From Carnegiea gigantea (Eukaryota > Streptophyta > Magnoliopsida > Caryophyllales > Cactaceae), in the NCBI GenBank assembly GCA_029747015.1, contig JAKOGI010001937.1, positions 1 to 64,000 on the forward strand: a stretch of DNA of 64,000 nucleotides, read 5' to 3'. Under the pieces are notes generated by a model. That model did not search any database and was not told the origin of the DNA. It saw only the letters and a list, made by a program, of their open reading frames with translations. A program made the translations under genes and the position numbers. Of this stretch, positions 36,433 to 47,838 are shown piece by piece (position 1 is the stretch's first letter; each line of letters starts with the position of its first letter).

Positions 36433-37770
36433 TTCCTCCACCTTCGATTCATCATGTTCACACAGGATAAACAGAGAGTTGCAAATGATTTTCAAGGCAG
36501 AAGAAAGAAACAGAGGAGAAACAGCAGCTAAGCCTGTAAAGTTCCAACGGCCAATTTGATGACTAACAACACTTGCAGGTTTTGCGTCTTATCTATTTAC
36601 GTCTAAAAATGGCTTCTCTCTAATGCGAATGAGAATGAAATGAGAATATGAAATTTTGTTCTCTTATTTATGTATTTATTTTCGGAGGTGACATCAGGCA
36701 GATGGTGGAAGATTTAGATGAGCCACAGATTTGATACAATTTGTTGTTGACTTTACAGTCTAGCTTTAATGTTTGTATTCCTATTTCATTCTTTCGGTCC
36801 GGCTGTCCGGATGTTCTCAGCTGATTGTGATACGTGCCATTTTTAATATAGAAGTCGAGTGTATGACTTGGTCAACTTTTGCTGCCCCTACTCATCTCTC
36901 CAACACCCCAATTTGTTCAATGCAAACAACCTAACCGCCCAGTACTGTATGTGGTGACATTGATTTTGTGGTTCCCTTTTTCCCTTTTTTGTTTTTTTTA
37001 GGGGGGGCGGGTGTTTTCTCTCAGATTACTGAAATGGCTGGACGTTGGTGAATATCAATCAAGCTTGAGTTCCGGGCTAAAATGAATCATTATAAGTGTA
37101 CTAGATAGCCTGCCCTGGGAGCCATGTGCTTGGCTTTTTTTCAGGACCGGTCTAACAAAATTTTACCAATTGAATTGACTAAACAACCGCGAATAAAACC
37201 AATCATATTAGGATCGAGTTATGCAATTTGTTATGGTCAAGTTGGTTGTTTATTTGTCATTGAATATTGATGATGGATTTTTCTTTTTTGTTTCTTTTTT
37301 TAAGTGGACCATTGGCATATGAAGTATATGCCTAGGAATATATGCAGAGGGGAACACGGTTTTAGGCTCCCTGAAGTATATAAATTAGTCGTAAATCTAT
37401 GCCTATGATATAAAGGAAATGCATGCCCTAGTGTTCTATTTATGAATGTTTTCAATGTGGACTTTTCAATGATGGGCTGTTTAAGACTTTAAGTGTTGTT
37501 CCTAAGGGCATATATGATGTAGATCACCTTACTGTCTCACTTATATTTTTTATAAAATTTCAAATGCAATATTCGATAATATTTATTTCCTTAAGAAAAA
37601 ACTTATTTCTTTCGAATATACTTCATAAATAAATAAATAAATAGCACGTCAACATTTTATAAATGTAATTATGTAAATAAAAATAAGACAATAAGACATT
37701 GTAAAAAACAATTAATTGCATGCACAAGGCCAATGGCTCCCTTGCTAGAGTAATCTTCAAATGTAATTTC
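36433..37770. other. 3' flank of the sialyltransferase-like gene
   Basis: Probable 3' untranslated region to about 36850 (AT-rich, with AATGAGAATGAAAT-type words), then intergenic DNA. No second gene seen. Confidence 0.5.
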
Positions 37771-37774
37771 GTAC

Positions 37775-37803
37775 TCCCCCCCTCCCGCGCCCCCCCCCCC
37801 CCC
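37775..37803 (+). repeat. Poly-C tract
   Basis: C-rich run ending in 14 uninterrupted C (37790-37803) followed by an A-rich run. Confidence 0.9.
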
Positions 37804-37859
37804 TAAAAAAAAATAAAAAAATACATGGACACATGGACTTTTTTTGGGGCTCGTTAAAG

Positions 37860-39019
37860 AGTAGAACAGCCAAATAAATCCATAAATCATTACAACAACA
37901 GATGGGGAAGGATAGGTTGGCTTCCTCAAGAGCCTCCTCTCCAAGCATCCATTTTGCTGTCCTATGGCCAATCAAATTTGCACTTCATCTAATCCACCCG
38001 AACTGTAAAACTCGTCAAATTCCCCAGCTAAGGCCAATGCATGTGCTACCATAGTTTCAATCTTCCCTTCAATGACAACCATATTAATCCCTCTTCTCAC
38101 TGCCACCCATACACATTCAAGAGCTGCCCTTGCTTCAGCCATAAGTGGTGTCTACACCTGCACATATGACATCTTGGCCCTAAGATGCGACTCTCTGAGT
38201 CCCTTAACACCCACGTCATAGCACCTCGACCGCATTTGAAACCTGCATCAAAATTGAGCTGCAATATGCCTCTTGTGGGTTGCCTCCAACTCACCATAGT
38301 TCCCTCTGTTACTTCACATTGGTCCTTCATGAGAACTTGTAATATGGTAGACCTTGAATTCATTATAGACCGAGTCCTCGACCGATATCCACAATAACTT
38401 CTCTCTGATAAGCTTGATTTCTGACCATCCAAATTTGCTCCATATTGTAGGCTGCAAAAACCAGAAACTCAATTATGTGATTTCCTAGTATTGATTTTGA
38501 CTTGTTATTTCCCCAAAGCAAGTTGTATCCGATCTTAACCATCCAAAATCTTGCTAAATCACTACAAAATCCTGCCTTGACTGAAACTAGATATGTTGTG
38601 TAATAGCACAATCAACAAATAAATGACAGGATGAATCTTGACCCTGTTTGCATAGGGTGCAGGAGGTGTCAATAATGCCCATCACTTGAGACAACCGTGC
38701 TTTGGTTGGGATCAAATCCTTGCAAACCCGCCACATAAACACACGGACTCGCTCGGGTAACTTACCTTTCCGAATTAGCATCCAAAACCAGTCTTGTTCA
38801 TTTTGCCACCTATACTCACTGCAAGCTCTATAGGCAGAGGAGACAGAATTCACCCAAATCAACATATCAAGAATAAGAGTGAAAAGGATAGGGATTTTTT
38901 TGATCAACTCCACACTCTCCTCATTGAACAATTCTCAAAGTTTTGGCTCATCATATTTATTTAGGAAAGGTAGGAATAAATGTCTTACTAGCAGATGCTC
39001 CATATCGCGTTCCACTTGA
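37860..39019 (-). pseudogene. L1-type LINE, 3' part (RT tail, zf-RVT, RNase H)
   Basis: Minus strand, reading from 39019 down. A linker (ERDMEHLLVRHLFLPFLNKYDE) is followed by the zinc-binding region (LPERVRVFMWRVCKDLIPTKARL, then CTLCKQGQDSSCHLFVDC) at about 38790-38600. The RNase H domain follows (LQLNFDAGFKCGRGAM at about 38320-38270, AEARAALECVWVAV near 38130, and a GWIR.SANLIGHRTAKWM-like end at about 37990-37930). Continuous with 51897-53790 once the copia insertion is removed: the protein resumes across the break. Frames shift repeatedly, so dead. Confidence 0.85.
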
Positions 39020-39024
39020 GGTTT

Positions 39025-39512
39025 TGATGGAAAAATTGGGTTGAATGTGGTACAGGATAAACCAAGTAAATTGTGAAAAGGAACACTTTTCTTAAGACTT
39101 ATTTGTTGTACCACAAATAATCTTAGGGATAATCTACTCGGTAAAAACAAGTGTGTGTTTCAAGGTTCTATCAAAGGTTAATCGATGAGGGTGCTGCAGT
39201 CACTCACATTGATTTTATTGTACCCGTGATTGTGATTTCACTCCTCCTTATATAGAGGAGTGATCATGCCTGAAGAGGCACCAAAAATGGATAGGGTGGT
39301 TAAATCTTGAAGAGGTACCATACTTATCTACCTTTTCACCGAAAGGATTGGATAAGGTGGGTAAAGCTGAAAGGGCACCATGCTTATCCACCTTTTCACC
39401 GAAAGGATTGGATAAGGTGGGTAAACCTGAAAGGGCACCATGCTTATCTACCTTTTCAGATAAGCACTATAAAAACCTGCCATTTTTATTTTATTCTTGG
39501 AAAATTTCAACA
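39025..39512 (-). repeat. 3' LTR of the copia element
   Basis: 488 bases, matching 51407-51891. Contains three copies of a roughly 60-base tandem unit (CACCTTTTCACCGAAAGGAT and neighbours, about 39307-39470) and a TATA box flanked by an inverted repeat. Confidence 0.92.
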
Positions 39513-39528
39513 ATCCCCCGCCTTTTCC
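39513..39528 (-). other. Polypurine tract of the copia element
   Basis: Read on the minus strand: GGAAAAGGCGGGGGAT, directly before the 3' LTR. Confidence 0.75.
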
Positions 39529-40034
39529 AAGATATAGAACAAACCCCCACCATTCTAACAAACACACAATCACAATGAGAACACAAAGAGACTTATGCAT
39601 AAGAGAAGTATCTCGCGATTTGAACTTCCGTTTAGTGAAATATAATTTCAATTAATCTGAATGTAAATAGTAGACAAGTCTTTGAACTATTTATCCTCTT
39701 TGATTAATTGGATATATTTCACACACAAATCTTATTACACACTTAAAATTTGACACCATTATCCGGCCATGTGTCCATATCCATCATGAGTGCATCAAGC
39801 CAAGCCCTGTTGCTCTTTGAAGCGGCCACACTTCACACTCACTTAGGTAGACCTTAGAAATATGCTCCTATAACACAAGTCATTCAATCAAGATCTATTA
39901 AGAGTATAAAACTCAACCTCTTATAATATTACAGTATTCAAGCACTCTTACCATGGGATAAAATATATTAGTGCATCCAATCACTATACAAAGTTGTCAT
40001 TCATTGAACTTAGAACGTGATGTCATGCCACGAA

Positions 40035-41501
40035 TTAAGTTGAGGCTTCCTTGCTAGTAATTGTAGATATGGGCTTAAGTCCCATCCCCCTTGATGTTCT
40101 CAACACTAAGTCTCTTGCTAGACCCTTAGTTAAAGGATCTGCAAGATTCTCATTTGTTTGCACATAATTAACTGTGATCACTCCATCTTTGATCAATTGA
40201 TGGACATAGGCATGTCTAAGTCTAATGTACCTTGATTTTTCATTATAGACATGACTATAAACCTTGGATAGTGTGGTCTTGCTATCACAAAGTATGGAGA
40301 GTGGCGACATTGGTTTTGGCCATAAAGGCACTTCCAATAGCAAATTCCGCAGCCACTCTGCCTCCTTACTGGCTGCAGCCAAAGTTACAAACTCAGCAGC
40401 CATGGTGGAGTCGGTTATGCAGGTTTGTTTCTTGGATGCCCAAGATACTGCCCCTCCACCAAGTAAGTATATATAACCTGATGTAGAGGCATAGTCCTCT
40501 TTATCAGTTATCCAACTTGCATCTGAGTATCCTTCTAAGACCGAAGGATAACCTGAATAGCACAGAACATAATCTTGAGTTTTCTTTAAGTATTTCAAAA
40601 CTCGACATATTGCATGCCAATGAAACTTACTAGGGTTACTAGTATATCGACTTAACTTTCCAACGGTAAATGCAATATTTGGCCTTGTGCTTGTCATGGC
40701 ATACATCAAGCATCCTATGACCTTTGCATACTCAAATTGTGCGATAGGTCTCCCATTGTTTCGAGTCAACTTATAGGTTGGATGGAAAGGAGTGCCCACT
40801 GGGGAGCAATCTTTGTAATTGAACCTCCCAAGCACTTTCTCAATATAACGAGATTGGGACAAGTGAATTCCATCATTATTTCTAATGATCTTAATACCGA
40901 GTATAACATCAGCCTCTCCCATGTCTTTTATGGAGAACTTGGAAGATAGAAAATACTTGGTTTTCTCTATTTCCTCTAAGTCAGTGCCAAAGATTAGCAT
41001 GTCATCAACATATAAGCATATAATCACACCTTTTCCATGTTCAAACTTAGAATATACACATTTGTCAGATTCATTGATACCAAACCCATAAGATAGCACT
41101 ACTTCATCAAATTTTTGATGCCATTGTTTGGATGCTTGTTTTAGGCCGTACAATGATCTTATGAGTTTGCATACTTTGTTTTCTTGGCCTGGAACAACAA
41201 AACTTTCTGGCTGTTTCATGTACACCTCTTCCTCTAATTCACCATTTAAGAATGCTGTTTTCACATCCATTTGGTGAATTACTAGCCTTTGAATTATAGC
41301 AAGAGCAATGAGAACTCTTATGGTTGCAATCCTAGCCACTGGTGCATGTGTGTCAAAGTAGTCAATACCATGTTTTTGGCTAAAACCCCTTATGACCAAC
41401 CGGGCTTTGAACCTTTCTATAGTACCATCTACTTTCCTTTTTCTTTTAAAGATCCACTTTGATGTGATAGGCTTACATCCCGGGGGTAAATCAACTAAGA
41501 C
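40035..41501 (-). pseudogene. Copia reverse transcriptase and RNase H
   Basis: Open from 41501 to 40035. The frame starts after an in-frame TAG (41502-41504) where copia proteins have Trp, then CKPITSKWIFKRKRK, ARLVIRGFSQKHGIDY, MDVKTAFLNGELEEEVYM, QPESF, KLIRSLYGLKQASKQWHQKFD, and the catalytic palm ICLYVDDMLIFG (Asp-Asp intact). A YADASW-type RNase H start (GYSDASWITDKED), STMAAEFV and LRHAYVHQLIKDG follow, ending ENLADPLTKGL. This domain itself looks intact; the element is dead because of upstream stops. Confidence 0.93.
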
Positions 41502-41615
41502 CTATGTGTTATTTTCCATGATTGAGTCCATTTCATCTTGGACAGCTTCTTTCCAAAAGGAAGCATCTTGAGATTCCATAGCCTCTTTAAATCAGTTAGG
41601 ATCCGAATCAATGCT

Positions 41616-42359
41616 TTAAACATAGGGTATTTCATTTTCAATGGAATCCCTTGTTCCCTCTATCAAATAGACAAAGAAATCAGAACCAAAAAATTTCTCC
41701 TTTCTAATCCGTTTACTTCTCCTTATTTCCACTATGTCTCCTTGTTCTTGATCATTACTTGGAGTCATAGTGGTTGGAATTAAATCATTTGGTTTAGGAA
41801 TTGAACAGAATCTAGTTTCATCAAAAACAGCATCAATTGATTTTATCACGGTGTTAACCGTAATAGAAGAATTTGGTTCTATAACCAAAAACCTATAGGC
41901 TTTGCTATGTTCAGCATAGTCTATAAAGATGTACTCAATTCCTCTTTCCTCCAATTTTCTTTTCTTGGGTTCTGAGACTCTTACAATAGCCCTACACCCC
42001 CAAACTCTGAAATAACTCAGGTTTAGCTTTTTCTTATTCCATAATTCATAAGGAGTAGTTGAATTCCTTTTATTAGGAACCCTATTTAGGATGTAGCATG
42101 CTGTGAGCATCGCTTCACCTCAAAAGCCTTCACTTAAACTGGATTTAGAAAGCATAGCATTGATCATTTTAGTTAGTGTTCTATTTTTCCTTTCTGCCAC
42201 ACCATTTTGTTGCGGTGTATAAGGTGCTGTGACTTCATGGATTATACCAGTTGATTGGAAATAATTTGGATCATAGTATTCACCACCCCTATCTGATCTT
42301 AGTCTTTTAATGAAGGTTTCACAATGCAACTCAGATTCATTCTTAAATATCCTAAACAT
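41616..42359 (-). pseudogene. Copia integrase core and C-terminal region
   Basis: 42359-42120 carries RSDRGGEYYDPNYF and PYTPQQNGVAERKNRTL, the second Asp and the Glu of the DDE core. A stop at about 42120 separates 42110-41616, with ILNRVPNKRNSTTPYELW, VWGCRAIVRV, and the variable tail ending before the RT. The first Asp of the triad should lie near 42480 in a broken stretch (LIHSDLGDF). Confidence 0.88.
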
Positions 42360-42361
42360 GT

Positions 42362-43596
42362 CTAGTGCTTCACTTTTAGCATGTAAAAGGTATACTTGGC
42401 AATATCTTGTAAAATCATCAATGAAAGTGACATAGTATTTCTTTCCCCAAAAGAGGGAGTGCTATGAAAATCACCTAAATCACTATGAATTAATTCAAGT
42501 AATTTAGTGATTCTTTGAACAATTGGAAAAGAACTTCTAGTGATCTTTGTTAACATGCATGTCTTACATTTCTCTATGTTTCCATCAAAATTAGGAATTA
42601 ACTCAAGTCTTGACATCTCTTTTAATCTTTTATAATTAACATGTCCAAGACGATTATGCCATAGAGAAGATGAAGAATACATAAGCATGTAAGCAGAATC
42701 ATTCATCTTATTACCACTAGAAGGAGTAATTATATTTAACTTAAACATGTCACCACTAGCATAACCCTTCCCCACAAAGACACTTCTTTTAGACAAGATA
42801 AACTTATCGGCCTCATATACTTGTTTGAAGCCAAACTTATTAAGAAGAAAACCAGAAACAAGATTCTTTTTAGCTTCCGGCACAAAATATACATCATTTA
42901 AAGTAAGAATTTTTTCGGAAGTGAAGATTAACTCTACTTGGCCTATTCCTTTAACATCAACAGTAGAAGTATTGCCCATGTAGAGTACTTTTCCATCTTC
43001 AATTGACACAAGAGTCTTGAAGAAAGAACGATCCTTACACACATGTTTGGAAGCACCCAAATCAACCCACCAATCATTGTCACTTTGAACAATGTTGATT
43101 TGATCATTAATCATGGCTACAAAGTTGTCCTTTGCCTTTGCCTTTGCCTTTTGGTTGTTCAAGCCATGTTTACGCTTCCAAATAGTACAATCTCTTTTCT
43201 TGTGGCCCGGTTTGTTACATTCCCAACAAACCACTTTAGCCTTCTTGTTGCTTTTATTCCTGTTGTCCTTATTAGGCCTCTTCTTGTTTCCCTTTGGCAC
43301 TTGACTCGACTCACCATCTTCGACAATATGAATCTTGGAGACATGCTCCTTTGACTCATCCTGCACACGTAACTCTTCTTCTATTCGAAGATAGTTAGCC
43401 AATTCCTCAAGCGACATTTCTTCTTTCTTATGTTTTAAAGTTCTTTTAGTGTCTTTCTAAGAGGGGGGAAGTTTGTCCACTATAGAGGAAACTATAATAG
43501 TCTCATCCATATGCATTTTATGTTGCTTGAAGTGACTTAGGATTCGTTGAATTTCATGCAATTGATCGAGAACAGAACGTCCTTCGACCATCTTAT
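42362..43596 (-). pseudogene. Copia gag C-terminal part, zinc knuckle, protease and integrase N-terminus
   Basis: From 43596 the gag continues (LDQLHEIQRILSHFK, DETIIVSSIVDKLPPS, then a TAG at 43457-43459 in place of Trp, then MSLEELANYLRIEEE). The zinc knuckle is CWECNKPGHKKRDC (CX2CX4HX4C). The protease active site reads WWVDLGASKHVC, where the usual second residue Ser/Thr of the Asp-Ser/Thr-Gly triad is Leu. The integrase zinc region is HNRLGHVNYKRL..CKTCMLTK. The frame runs to 42362. Confidence 0.88.
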
Positions 43597-43601
43597 AGTT
43601 A

Positions 43602-44996
43602 TGTTAGCAGTTTTACTTAACCGCAAGTGCACGGCGTAGCTGTAGCTAGCAACCGGCAAGTACGGGTCGAATCCACAGGGAACTTGGTTTCAACTACTAG
43701 AACTAATTGGACTAACTCAAGTTAGGCAATCAATCGTGGTTGGAAGCTAAACTACGAGAGATAGTGATAACTCAGGGTTTTAGTAAACAGCAGAATAAAA
43801 AGCACCTAGGTTGGAATTAATAACACGAATACGCAGATGAATTAATTACTAATCCAATCAAGCATTCCCATGAATGTAATACGAATGGATAGATTGTCAA
43901 TTTAGCCCATCTTCTCCCTCTCTCAAGGGTCGAAGACTAATCCCAGAACCAAGTCGCCTATTTTCATTGGGACTAAAGGTTGAAGGATTACGAGATCTAC
44001 AATCTCAAATCCCAATTAAAGCTTGACTATTTTCATGTCAATACCTTAATTGTGTACTAAGTCGCAACAGGTAGAGGTTTCGTCTCTCAACGCTCCCCTA
44101 AACCCTAATAAAAATAGACGAATACTCTTTCGAGCATTTCGTCGAGCATGTGGCGTGCAGAGTAGAATTCGCAATTACAAAACAAAGGGGGAGCAAGAAT
44201 TGGGCTAGTCCACAATTCAATCATACATACTCGGCATTAATCCCAACCTAAGTTGAGGATTTAGCCTACAATCATACTAAACGCAATAATCGCAACATTC
44301 AACCAAAGTGTCATGATAATTGAATTCTAAAACAAGAAGACAAGAGAGAGTAGAGATAAGAACGAGAACCTGGAATTAATTGAATGAAAATAATCTTCAA
44401 TCCAAGAACAATTCTCAAGAACAAGAATTAAACTAAAGTTAAACCTAAGAATCGCCTAGAGAGAATACTGAGAGAGAACTAAACGTAAACCAAGCGTAAA
44501 ACTAAATGGAAAACTGACTGTCCCCCAAAACAGCCCCGAAGGAGAATTTAAGTCGCGTCGCGGAAAGGGGGCGGCACGGTCGTGCCTCGGGGCACGTGGC
44601 ACCGTGCCAAAACACTGCCCGAAACACCCCGGGACGGCACACGTGCCACTTGGCACGGCCCAACCGTGCCACATGGCACGGTCGTGCCACTTGGCTGCCC
44701 GGCCAAGTGTGCCGGTTCCCGGGGGGTCAGCCGTACTTCGTGGGCCCGGTTCCGTGGGACTTCTGTGCGACGCTTTTCCGCAACTTTTCTCGCCTTCGTG
44801 GCACTCCTTTCTTTTAAATGTTGTTCATCTTTCCTTTTCTTCAATAAAGTTCCTGAAAATATCGAAAGATGTTATATGCGTTAAAGGTATGCAAAAGGAA
44901 GCCGATTTGACCCTTCCTTGACACAATTTAACATGAAAACGGGGGAGGAAATGGATCAAATAGGGGCTAAAAATGGGACAAAATAGAGGTTCATCA
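43602..44996 (-). repeat. 3' LTR of element B
   Basis: 1395 bases, from TGATGAACC (minus strand) to the TAACA-type end. Palindrome array at about 44572-44703. Confidence 0.93.
44572..44703 (-). repeat. GC-rich palindrome array in element B 3' LTR
   Basis: Sense (minus) strand contains GTGGCACGACCGTGCCATG and several GGCACG/CGTGCC half-sites; plus-strand CATGGCACGGTCGTGCCAC at about 44673-44691. Confidence 0.8.
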
Positions 44997-45012
44997 CACC
45001 CCCATGCTTATC
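44997..45012 (-). other. Polypurine tract of element B
   Basis: Minus strand GATAAGCATGGGGGTG next to the 3' LTR, same as in element A. Confidence 0.75.
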
Positions 45013-46944
45013 TCTTGCTTGTCCTCAAGTAAGACTATGCTATGAAAGATCAGGGAGGATGGTGGACCTCTAAACACACCCTCTTCAAGGGAAAGGATGG
45101 AGGGCCGATGAATCACGCTAATGATGCATAGAAGGTGGTCAAGTCAAGGTGTGGCAGATAATCTCAATGAGAATGTATGCAATGTCATCCATGAATCACC
45201 TTGCCCAAATGAAACACACAACACACCCCAATATTGAAACACATAGTATGACATAACCTTCCTCAACAAATGGTGAGTAAGTAAGACTGGTAGGACCTCA
45301 CTTGAGGGTAAAGTGGAACACTCCTCTCAATGTGTTTGAAATATGTAACAAGGGTACGTTCAATACTCCAACCAATCAGGCAACTACCATACGCTTGGTA
45401 AAGTTCTCTACTCTCCACCACGAGAATGCAATATGCAATGTGTCAATCATGAGAGCTTGCAATAGGGATATAATGGGGCTAAGGTCAAAGGTGAGAAGTG
45501 GAATAGTTTGGGAAAATGGAGCTATTAGTCAAAGATTAGGGAGCAAGAACACTTCCACAATTCAACATTAAGGACACAACTTCACACCATACTTGTGAAT
45601 CGAGTCGCAAAGCTCGCAAAAACCTCTGAGAGGGGACCAAACAAGCTTACCGCGAAAAGTTTCCATGCTACCCATTTTATTTGCAACTGCTCATTGTTTT
45701 CTTCTCTTCCTTTTTTTTTCCCTTTTTTTTTCCTTTTCATTGAGAAGCAAAAACGGACGCATATGGACAGCGTTGGAGGAAACAAAAACTAATTCACAAT
45801 TTCCCCAAATGAGCCACTGATATTGTACCCGAAGTGATAGTTAATTGCCCCAAACATGCCCAACTACATTGTGGAAGTGTCGCCCCACTAGACCTTGACA
45901 AGGATGAAGGAAGTATGCATAGGTCAAGTGTGTAATTAATGTGGTGCAACAACAACGACCGGGGGGAAGGCTCAAAGGGCTAGCAAAGGGATAGCATGCA
46001 ACAACGGGTGGCTTTCTGGCTAATGTGGCTACATGAACAAAGATCGCCTCAATCATGTCGACACATGCAATTGCTAAATGCAGTTTCAAGGAGAACAAGA
46101 CCAAGTTCTAGAGATGCATCATGGAGGAGTCACACATGAAAGGAAATGGAGACTATATGTAATGAATAGTCGTTAGGCTCAAAATCTCACAGGTAGACCT
46201 ACCACAGTCAAGTGACTTACTCTAGAGTATGTCCCATTTGTCAAGTTCAATCAGGTCAAACCATATGAATCTCAGGGGTAGTTATCATGCAACACATGGC
46301 AAGGAGATAATGAATAACAAAGACAAACCAATTTGCAAAAAAAAAAAACGCACAACAAGACAAGTCACACCTCAACACACAACCAAACATGATCGATCAA
46401 TCATCACCCCTTTCAATTTCATCACAAGAGGGGTTTTCGCAAACCGTATTTTTTTTTTTTGTTTTTTTTTTAAAGCAATAAAACTAGCTGAGAAAGCAAT
46501 AAAGATATAAAGGATGATGAAGAGAAGGGTAAGAGATAGTACCTGGAACGCTTACGAACGCCCGACTCGATCATTACTCCTTTTGTTATGCAAAACCTGA
46601 TTCTACAAGCTCTAAACTATATGCTCGAATAAAAATAAAAAGGCAAAAAGAACAAAGTGCATGACATGAAATCCTATCTGAATGATGCAAATGTAAGTGA
46701 TATCAATCACCTACCCCCACAATGTTACCAGAAAGCGACGAGCTCACACCCCCCCATGCTTGAGATTTTCATTGTCCTCAATGAAAAGGACGCAGAAAAG
46801 AAACAAGGGGAGGGAAAGGGGGGAAAAGGGTGGGAGACACACACACACACTCGCTTTTTTTTTCTTTTTTTTTCCGAAAGCAATAAATATCTTGGGTTGC
46901 CTCCCAAGAAGCGCTTGTTTTAGGTCCTAAGCTTGACCGTTACC
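45013..46944 (-). other. Element B noncoding 3' interior
   Basis: About 1.9 kb without RT, integrase or env-like frame, collinear with 18373-20291 of element A. It includes an internal purine tract (minus strand CAAGCATGGGGGGG, at about 46747-46760), homopurine/homopyrimidine runs at about 45700-45740 and 46450-46470, and a (CA)n stretch at about 46839-46850. Confidence 0.7.
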
Positions 46945-47838
46945 TCAGGAATATGATGCTCGCGTGATGTAGGGAGGTGTGGGGATGGAAGAAGGAAATG
47001 ACGAGTGAGCCAGCACTTCCCCATGGCTAAAGGCAGGCATCAGTGTCGCCTGAGGAGGTTCGCCAGTAGCAGTAGTGGGCGGTGGAGATAGGGGAGGCAG
47101 AGCAGGCGGCCACAGATGGGATCCGCCACCCCAGTCATGAAGTTCCACTCTCACGACAGCTGGAGGAGTGGAGACAGTAGGGGCCGCAAGCGCAGAGTGC
47201 GCACCAGGGGCGGGAGATGAAGTGGGTGGTGGAAAATAGAAATCCATCCGCTCCCCACACACGGTGAAGAATAGGGTGCCCGTTTGCACGTCGATCACCG
47301 CCCCTGCGGTCGCGAGGAATGGGCGACCCAGGAGGAAGGGGGGTGGATAGTCATCGTCTATATCAAGGATGACGAAATCGCAGGGGACCAGGAACTTGCC
47401 CACCTGGACTGGAACATCCTCCAGAATGCCCACAGGCCGCCGGATGGAGCAGTCTGCAAGCTGAATAGTAATGCTGGTGGGTGTGGGGTCCCATAATTGC
47501 AGCTTCTTGCAGAGAGAGAGCGACATGATGCTCACACTGGCGCCCAGATCACAGAGGGCTCTCTCAATCTGCACATCCCCTATGCAGCATGGGATGGCGA
47601 AACTGTCGGGATCCTGCAGCTTGGATGGCGACCGCCTTTGTAAGAGCGCACTGCAGGATCCGCCAACGGAAGCTACAAAAGCTTCCCTAGATGTGCCCTT
47701 CTTGGATAGGAGCTCTCGCAAAAATTGAAATTGCGCAGGGGCACTCTTGAGAGCTTCCAGGAAGGGGCTACTGGCATAGATTCGGCGTAAGATTTCCAAG
47801 AAACGCTCGAATCTTGGCTCAAGCTGACATAGCTCGGA
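46945..47838 (-). pseudogene. Element B Athila-type aspartic protease region
   Basis: Open in the gag frame from just after a single TGA (47839-47841) to TGA/TAG near 46945. Residues follow ELCQLEPRFERFLEILRRIY, RELLSKKG, SKLQDPDSFAIPCCIGD, the active-site strand ALCDLGASVSIMSLSLCKKL, QLADCSIRRPVGILEDVPVQ, and FLLGRPFLATAGAVIDV, then a Pro-rich tail. Asp-Leu-Gly-Ala at the active site is normal for Athila proteases. The protein would cleave Gag. No RT follows. Whether it is translated depends on reading through the TGA or on a separate start (Met near 47799). Confidence 0.85.
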
